DNA of 63,976 bases, taken from contig CAYYIJ010000003.1 of assembly GCA_964471945.1 (NCBI GenBank), positions 1-63,976 on the forward strand, in the 5' to 3' direction. Source of the DNA: JASEHD01 sp964471945 (GTDB lineage: Bacteria; Bacteroidota; Ignavibacteria; UBA10030; SZUA-254). The position numbers were made by a program, and so were the translations under genes. The notes under the pieces are model-generated. The model saw only the letters and a program-made list of their open reading frames with translations. It was not told where the DNA came from and ran no database searches. Positions 60,270 through 63,976 of this stretch are shown in pieces (the stretch's first letter is position 1; each line of letters starts with the position of its first letter).

Positions 60270-61307
60270 ATGAAACTTTCAGATTTCAAATATCCACTTC
60301 CGCGGAATTTAATTGCGAAATTTCCGGCAAAACCGCGAGATGCTTCAAAACTTATGGTACTTAATCGTGCCGATGATTCAATTGCTGAGAGAAGGTTCAG
60401 TGATATCATCGAGTATTTTAAAAAAGGTGATTGCATGATTGTAAATCAAACGAGGGTATTTCCAGCTCGTCTCTTTGGGAAGAAGGAAAAAACAGGAGCG
60501 AAGATCGAAGTATTTCTTCTTCGTGAATTGAATCATGATGACGCTATATGGGACGTTATTGTTGATCCAGCAAGGAAAGTTCGGATTGGAAATAAAATTT
60601 ATTTTGATGATGGTAAAATCTGGTGCGAGGTAATCGATAACACAACATCACGTGGTCGGACGGTTAGGTTTAATTATAAGAACGATCTTTTTAAGATTGT
60701 TGAACGCATCGGTGTTACTCCGTTGCCATACTATATTAAACGTGAAGCTAAAATCGAGGATAAAGAGTCATACCAAACAGTTTACGCTAAAGAAGTTGGC
60801 TCTGTGGCAGCACCATCAGCCGGATTACATTTTACAAAACGTCTTCTAACTGCGATCGAGAAAAAAGGTGTGAAAATTGTTCCGGTAATTTTACATCTCG
60901 GGCTCGGTTCGTTTCGTCCAGTCGAAGTTGAAGATCTTTCCAAACATAAAATGGACTCGGAATATTACGAGATTCCACAATCGACCGTAGATGTAGTCAA
61001 TAAAACAATCGATAGCAGATGCAATGTCTTTGCTATCGGAACAAGTGTTACCCGAGCAGTTGAATCAAGCGTTATGACAACGGGTCATTTAAAACCGTTT
61101 AAAGGTTGGACGGATAAATTTATTTTTCCCCCTTATGAATTAAAAATCGTTGACAAGTTAGTTACAAATTTTCATATGCCTGAATCCACACTGCTTATGT
61201 TGGTAAGTGCATTCGGCGGTAGGGATTTGGTTATGAAGGCGTACAAGAAAGCTATTAAAGAAAAATGGCGATTCTACAGTTATGGGGATGCGATGTTGAT
61301 TTTGTAA
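60270..61307 (+). CDS. queA: S-adenosylmethionine:tRNA ribosyltransferase-isomerase
   Basis: A 345-residue enzyme that makes epoxyqueuosine at the wobble position of tRNAs for His, Tyr, Asp and Asn. The family blocks YPLPRNLIAKFPAKPRDAS, NQTRVFPARLFG, SVAAPSAGLHFT, HLGLGSFRPVEVED and TNFHMPESTLLMLVSAFGG are all clear. AGGTAAAAAG precedes the ATG. It stands between ppdK and ispD, 9 bp before ispD. Confidence 0.97.
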   Translation: MKLSDFKYPLPRNLIAKFPAKPRDASKLMVLNRADDSIAERRFSDIIEYFKKGDCMIVNQTRVFPARLFGKKEKTGAKIEVFLLRELNHDDAIWDVIVDPARKVRIGNKIYFDDGKIWCEVIDNTTSRGRTVRFNYKNDLFKIVERIGVTPLPYYIKREAKIEDKESYQTVYAKEVGSVAAPSAGLHFTKRLLTAIEKKGVKIVPVILHLGLGSFRPVEVEDLSKHKMDSEYYEIPQSTVDVVNKTIDSRCNVFAIGTSVTRAVESSVMTTGHLKPFKGWTDKFIFPPYELKIVDKLVTNFHMPESTLLMLVSAFGGRDLVMKAYKKAIKEKWRFYSYGDAMLIL

Positions 61308-61316
61308 ACTTATTGT

Positions 61317-62012
61317 ATGTTTAAAAATAAAAAAATTGGTGTGGTGATTCCTGCTGCCGGAAAAGGAACTCGAATGGGCAGCAGCCAAAGTAAACAATTC
61401 CTTTTGTTAAATGATAAACCGATTATTATTCATACACTTGAGCGATTTCAATCATCTAAAGAAATTGATTGTATTGTCTTAGCGGTGGATACAACCGACA
61501 TCTTCACTATCGAAGACTTAGTAATTAAACATAATCTAACAAAAGTGTGTGAAGTTGTGGCTGGAGGTCTCGAGAGGCAGGATTCGGTGTGGAATGGTTT
61601 AAAATGTCTCAAGTCTCGGGCTCCCAATTTTGTTCTAATCCATGATGCAGTTCGTCCTTTTGTAACACATCGAATGATTAATCTTATTCTTGAAGCGGTT
61701 GTCGAGAGTTCGGCGGCCATAACGGCTGTTCGTATTAAAGACACGGTGAAAAATTCTATTGATGGAATTTTTATTTCAGAGACACTAAACAGAGAGAATC
61801 TCTGGCTTGCCCAAACACCCCAGGCATTCGATTATGAATTAATAAGTCGAGCATTTGTAAAAGCTCATCAGGAACATTTTTATGGCACTGATGATGCAAG
61901 TTTAGTCGAGAGGATCGGTGTAAGAGTTAGTCTTGTCGAAGGTTCCTATAGAAATATTAAAATTACTACACCCGAAGATCTCGATACGGCTCAATATTTT
62001 GCACGGCGGTAG
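61317..62012 (+). CDS. ispD: 2-C-methyl-D-erythritol 4-phosphate cytidylyltransferase
   Basis: A 231-residue MEP-pathway enzyme that joins MEP and CTP. The nucleotide-binding start is VVIPAAGKGTRMGSSQSKQF, followed by VAGGLERQDSVWNGL, the metal site IHDAVRPFV and AQTPQAFDYEL. Length is typical. It stands alone from ispF, which is not adjacent. ispG of the same pathway is at 17.1 kb. Confidence 0.96.
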   Translation: MFKNKKIGVVIPAAGKGTRMGSSQSKQFLLLNDKPIIIHTLERFQSSKEIDCIVLAVDTTDIFTIEDLVIKHNLTKVCEVVAGGLERQDSVWNGLKCLKSRAPNFVLIHDAVRPFVTHRMINLILEAVVESSAAITAVRIKDTVKNSIDGIFISETLNRENLWLAQTPQAFDYELISRAFVKAHQEHFYGTDDASLVERIGVRVSLVEGSYRNIKITTPEDLDTAQYFARR

Positions 62013-62093
62013 GTGGCGTTATGCACATTATTGTTGTATCTTTTATATTTTTCTGGTATCTTATAAGTGAATTCTTAAATATTATTATTAAAT

Positions 62094-62774
62094 ATGCTTC
62101 CTTTAGGTATAATCATAATACTAAGTTATCTTGTTGGCTCAATACCCACAAGTATCTTAATAACCAAATTAGTTAAGGGTATTGATATCCGCAAGTACGG
62201 CAGCGGGAATGCCGGCGGTACAAACGTTATCCGTGTATTAGGATGGAAAGTCGGTGTGCTGGTGATCGCCATCGATATTTTTAAAGGATACGTTGCCGCT
62301 ATGATGGTTACGAAACTTATGTATGGACAGATTCCATTCAACAACGTTACACCATTCGATGATATTACGGTGATTCGAGTTATTGCAGGGACATCAGCCA
62401 TATTAGGGCATATCTGGACTGCTTTCGGTGGATTCCGAGGTGGAAAGGGAATTGCAACTGCTGGAGGAGTTCTATTGGGTTTGGCAACAATCGAAGTTCT
62501 GGTTTCTATCGGTATCTTTTTTATTGTATTTGTTCTTTCTCGGTATGTATCGCTCGGTTCAATAAGTGGAGCTATTGCATTTCCTCTTACCATGTTCATG
62601 CGTCATAACTTATGGAATGTTGATCTTCAGGGATATAATACACTCATTTTTTTTAGCATCGGTATTTCGCTACTACTGTTATATACACATCGCACCAATA
62701 TCCAGCGATTGATTGCAGGTACGGAAAACCGCCTTTCGCGGCTTCATATTTTCGATAAGATTAAATCTCAATAA
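62094..62774 (+). CDS. plsY: Glycerol-3-phosphate acyltransferase PlsY
   Basis: A 226-residue membrane enzyme that transfers acyl groups from acyl-phosphate to glycerol-3-phosphate, the first step of phospholipid synthesis. Its three motifs are visible: LVGSIPTSI, GSGNAGGTNVIRVLGWK and GGFRGGKGIATAGG. About six membrane helices are predicted. It lies 6 bp before gpsA, which supplies its substrate, a frequent and functional pairing. Confidence 0.96.
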   Translation: MLPLGIIIILSYLVGSIPTSILITKLVKGIDIRKYGSGNAGGTNVIRVLGWKVGVLVIAIDIFKGYVAAMMVTKLMYGQIPFNNVTPFDDITVIRVIAGTSAILGHIWTAFGGFRGGKGIATAGGVLLGLATIEVLVSIGIFFIVFVLSRYVSLGSISGAIAFPLTMFMRHNLWNVDLQGYNTLIFFSIGISLLLLYTHRTNIQRLIAGTENRLSRLHIFDKIKSQ

Positions 62775-62780
62775 TCGTTT

Positions 62781-63779
62781 ATGCGCATCACTGTCTTAGG
62801 AGCAGGTAGTTGGGGAACAACCCTGGCTGTCTTACTCAATTACAATGCGCATCATGTAACTCTCTGGTCATTTCTAAAAGCTCATGCCGAAGCGCTGCGG
62901 AGTTCTCGAGAGAATATTGATTTTTTACCAGGGGTAATAATTCCAGAAGATATAAATTTAACGAGTGATTTACTCGAGGCAGTAAAGCGGACAGAGATAA
63001 TCGTAACCGCTGTTCCAACACAACATCTTCGTTCGGTTATGCAACAACTAAGACAACATAATTTTCATGATATAACCATCGTTAATGTTGCGAAAGGAAT
63101 TGAGAATCATTCGCTTATGACTGTTTCCGAGATTCTACTTGATGTTCTGCCTACTTTAAAAAAAGATAACATTGCTATCCTTTCAGGACCGAGTTTTGCG
63201 GAAGAAGTTAGTAGGCAAGTACCTACGGCTGTCGTTGCAGCGTCCACGAATATCGCAGCGGCGAAGTTAGTACAGCAAACTTTTATTACACCATATTTTC
63301 GTGTTTATTCGAGCGATGATATTCGGGGAGTCGAGCTTGCCGGCTCGGTTAAGAATGTCATTGCAATAGGTGCGGGAATTGCTGATGGTGCTGGATTCGG
63401 TGATAACACAAAAGCTGCTATCATGACTCGGGCAACTGCTGAGATTGCACGACTTGGAAAAGTTATGGGCGCACGCCAAGAAACATTTGCGGGACTTTCG
63501 GGTATCGGCGATTTGATTGCAACTTGCATGAGTAAACACAGCCGCAACCGTCATGTTGGCGAAGAAATTGGAAAAGGAAGGAGACTAAGTGAAATACTTG
63601 CTGAGATGAAAATGGTGGCAGAAGGCGTCCCTACAACAAAATCTGTTCATGATCTCTCTATCAAGTATGATACTGAGATGCCGATTTGTAATGAAGTTTA
63701 TCGGGTATTATTTGAATACAAAGATCCAATTATTGCCACATCTGATTTGATGACGCGTGATGCGAAGGGGGAAGTATAG
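62781..63779 (+). CDS. gpsA: NAD(P)-dependent glycerol-3-phosphate dehydrogenase
   Basis: A 332-residue enzyme that reduces dihydroxyacetone phosphate to glycerol-3-phosphate. The Rossmann start is VLGAGSWGTTLAVLL; NVAKGIE, ILSGPSFAEEV and the catalytic Lys in ELAGSVKNVIAIGAGI follow. FAGLSGIGDLIATCMSKHSRNR is the substrate region. Length is normal. It pairs with plsY for phospholipid synthesis. Confidence 0.97.
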   Translation: MRITVLGAGSWGTTLAVLLNYNAHHVTLWSFLKAHAEALRSSRENIDFLPGVIIPEDINLTSDLLEAVKRTEIIVTAVPTQHLRSVMQQLRQHNFHDITIVNVAKGIENHSLMTVSEILLDVLPTLKKDNIAILSGPSFAEEVSRQVPTAVVAASTNIAAAKLVQQTFITPYFRVYSSDDIRGVELAGSVKNVIAIGAGIADGAGFGDNTKAAIMTRATAEIARLGKVMGARQETFAGLSGIGDLIATCMSKHSRNRHVGEEIGKGRRLSEILAEMKMVAEGVPTTKSVHDLSIKYDTEMPICNEVYRVLFEYKDPIIATSDLMTRDAKGEV

Positions 63780-63865
63780 GTTAATATTCGCATCATCCTG
63801 ACATTAGAAAATTTAATTTGTGGAAAAAGTCAATTAAGGCTATAAACGCTACAAACCCAAATCGA

Positions 63866-63934
63866 GATACTGGTTATTAATCGGTAATATTCGATGCAAG
63901 TCAGTTATCAAACGGTATCTACTTCGTGCCAATT
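63866..63934 (+). pseudogene. Possible remnant of a type IX secretion C-terminal sorting tail
   Basis: After gpsA no full gene starts before the window ends. One frame here reads DTGY, a TAA stop, then SVIFDASQLSNGIYFV. The pattern FDAS-x-L-x-x-G-[IV]-Y-F is that of the C-terminal beta-sandwich that directs proteins to the type IX secretion system in Bacteroidota relatives, where a Tyr or His often stands at the stop position. The upstream part of the domain is not recognisable, so this is a short degraded piece at best. Confidence 0.35.
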
Positions 63935-63976
63935 GAATTATCTCAAGCCGCAAGGGCTTCTTCGGCTGCTTTCGAT

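Noticed and set aside
63943..63976. C-terminus of a minus-strand gene (SKAAEEALAA then TGA)
   Set aside because: Only eleven codons are visible and no family can be recognised. The plus-strand reading of the same area is as plausible.
1..63976. tRNA or rRNA genes, CRISPR arrays, insertion sequences
   Set aside because: I looked in the gaps between genes for cloverleaf ends, regularly spaced repeats and transposase motifs and found none convincing. A covariance-model scan would be needed to exclude small RNAs.

Overview
The window is a compact, AT-rich stretch of a Gram-negative bacterial chromosome. Lipid A genes (lpxB, lpxK), a phosphate porin, a periplasmic adaptor and complex I genes show the Gram-negative cell plan. 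Gene content and style point to the Bacteroidota/Chlorobiota/Ignavibacteria (FCB) group: pyruvate phosphate dikinase, a POT transporter, a NagZ/beta-lactamase fusion, a GxxExxY protein flanked by CTCTGCG-type repeats, GIY-YIG and HepT/MntA cassettes, and a possible remnant of a type IX secretion sorting tail at the right edge. This placement is inference from family content; no rRNA or other marker gene is present. I see no tRNA, rRNA, CRISPR array, transposase or integrase.

Layout. 1-4.8 kb is accessory: an unrecognised minus-strand gene, a decayed AbiEii/DUF6922 pair, an MFSD1-like transporter and two tandem MntA/HepT toxin-antitoxin pairs. 4.8-10.4 kb holds two paralogous proteins made of five and six Myb/GcrA-like helix-turn-helix repeats, separated by an M29-type aminopeptidase and a MacA/MacB-like adaptor and permease. 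10.4-18.2 kb is housekeeping: uvrB-comF, gap, pgk, rhomboid protease and ispG, with a nucleotidyltransferase cassette wedged between gap and pgk. 18.3-22.7 kb is nuoABCDEF, the first half of complex I; nuoG and the membrane subunits are not here. 22.7-25.9 kb holds a cytochrome-like protein, ymdB, folD, a GIY-YIG protein and a membrane protein gene broken by one nonsense codon.

26.0-34.2 kb is a complete minus-strand phosphate-starvation locus, phoB-phoR-porin-pstS-pstC-pstA-pstB-phoU. It has two Pho-box-like direct repeats (before the porin and before pstC) and a hairpin that buries the Shine-Dalgarno of the porin. 34.3-38.4 kb pairs a BadF-type sugar kinase with a NagZ-like glycosidase/beta-lactamase fusion, probably for cell-wall sugar recycling. 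38.4-43 kb mixes cassettes, repeats, proline catabolism and a POT transporter. 43.1-47.5 kb has sucC, a two-gene nuclease module, a DinB-like protein and tpiA. 47.7-63.8 kb is an unusual GH2-like membrane protein, smc, a HAD phosphatase, an ICMT-like methyltransferase, lpxB-lpxK, ppdK, queA, ispD, plsY and gpsA.

Most interesting signal. Two unrelated cassettes sit exactly at the 3' end of a core gene, and beyond each cassette lies a second, diverged copy of that gene's last 10-16 codons. At sucC the cassette is an MvaI/BcnI-type nuclease plus a winged-helix/HNH protein. At the NagZ fusion it is a small protein plus a nucleotidyltransferase. The sucC copies differ mainly at synonymous positions, so both were once coding. 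This looks like integration into gene 3' ends in which the host's terminal codons are replaced, without a visible recombinase.
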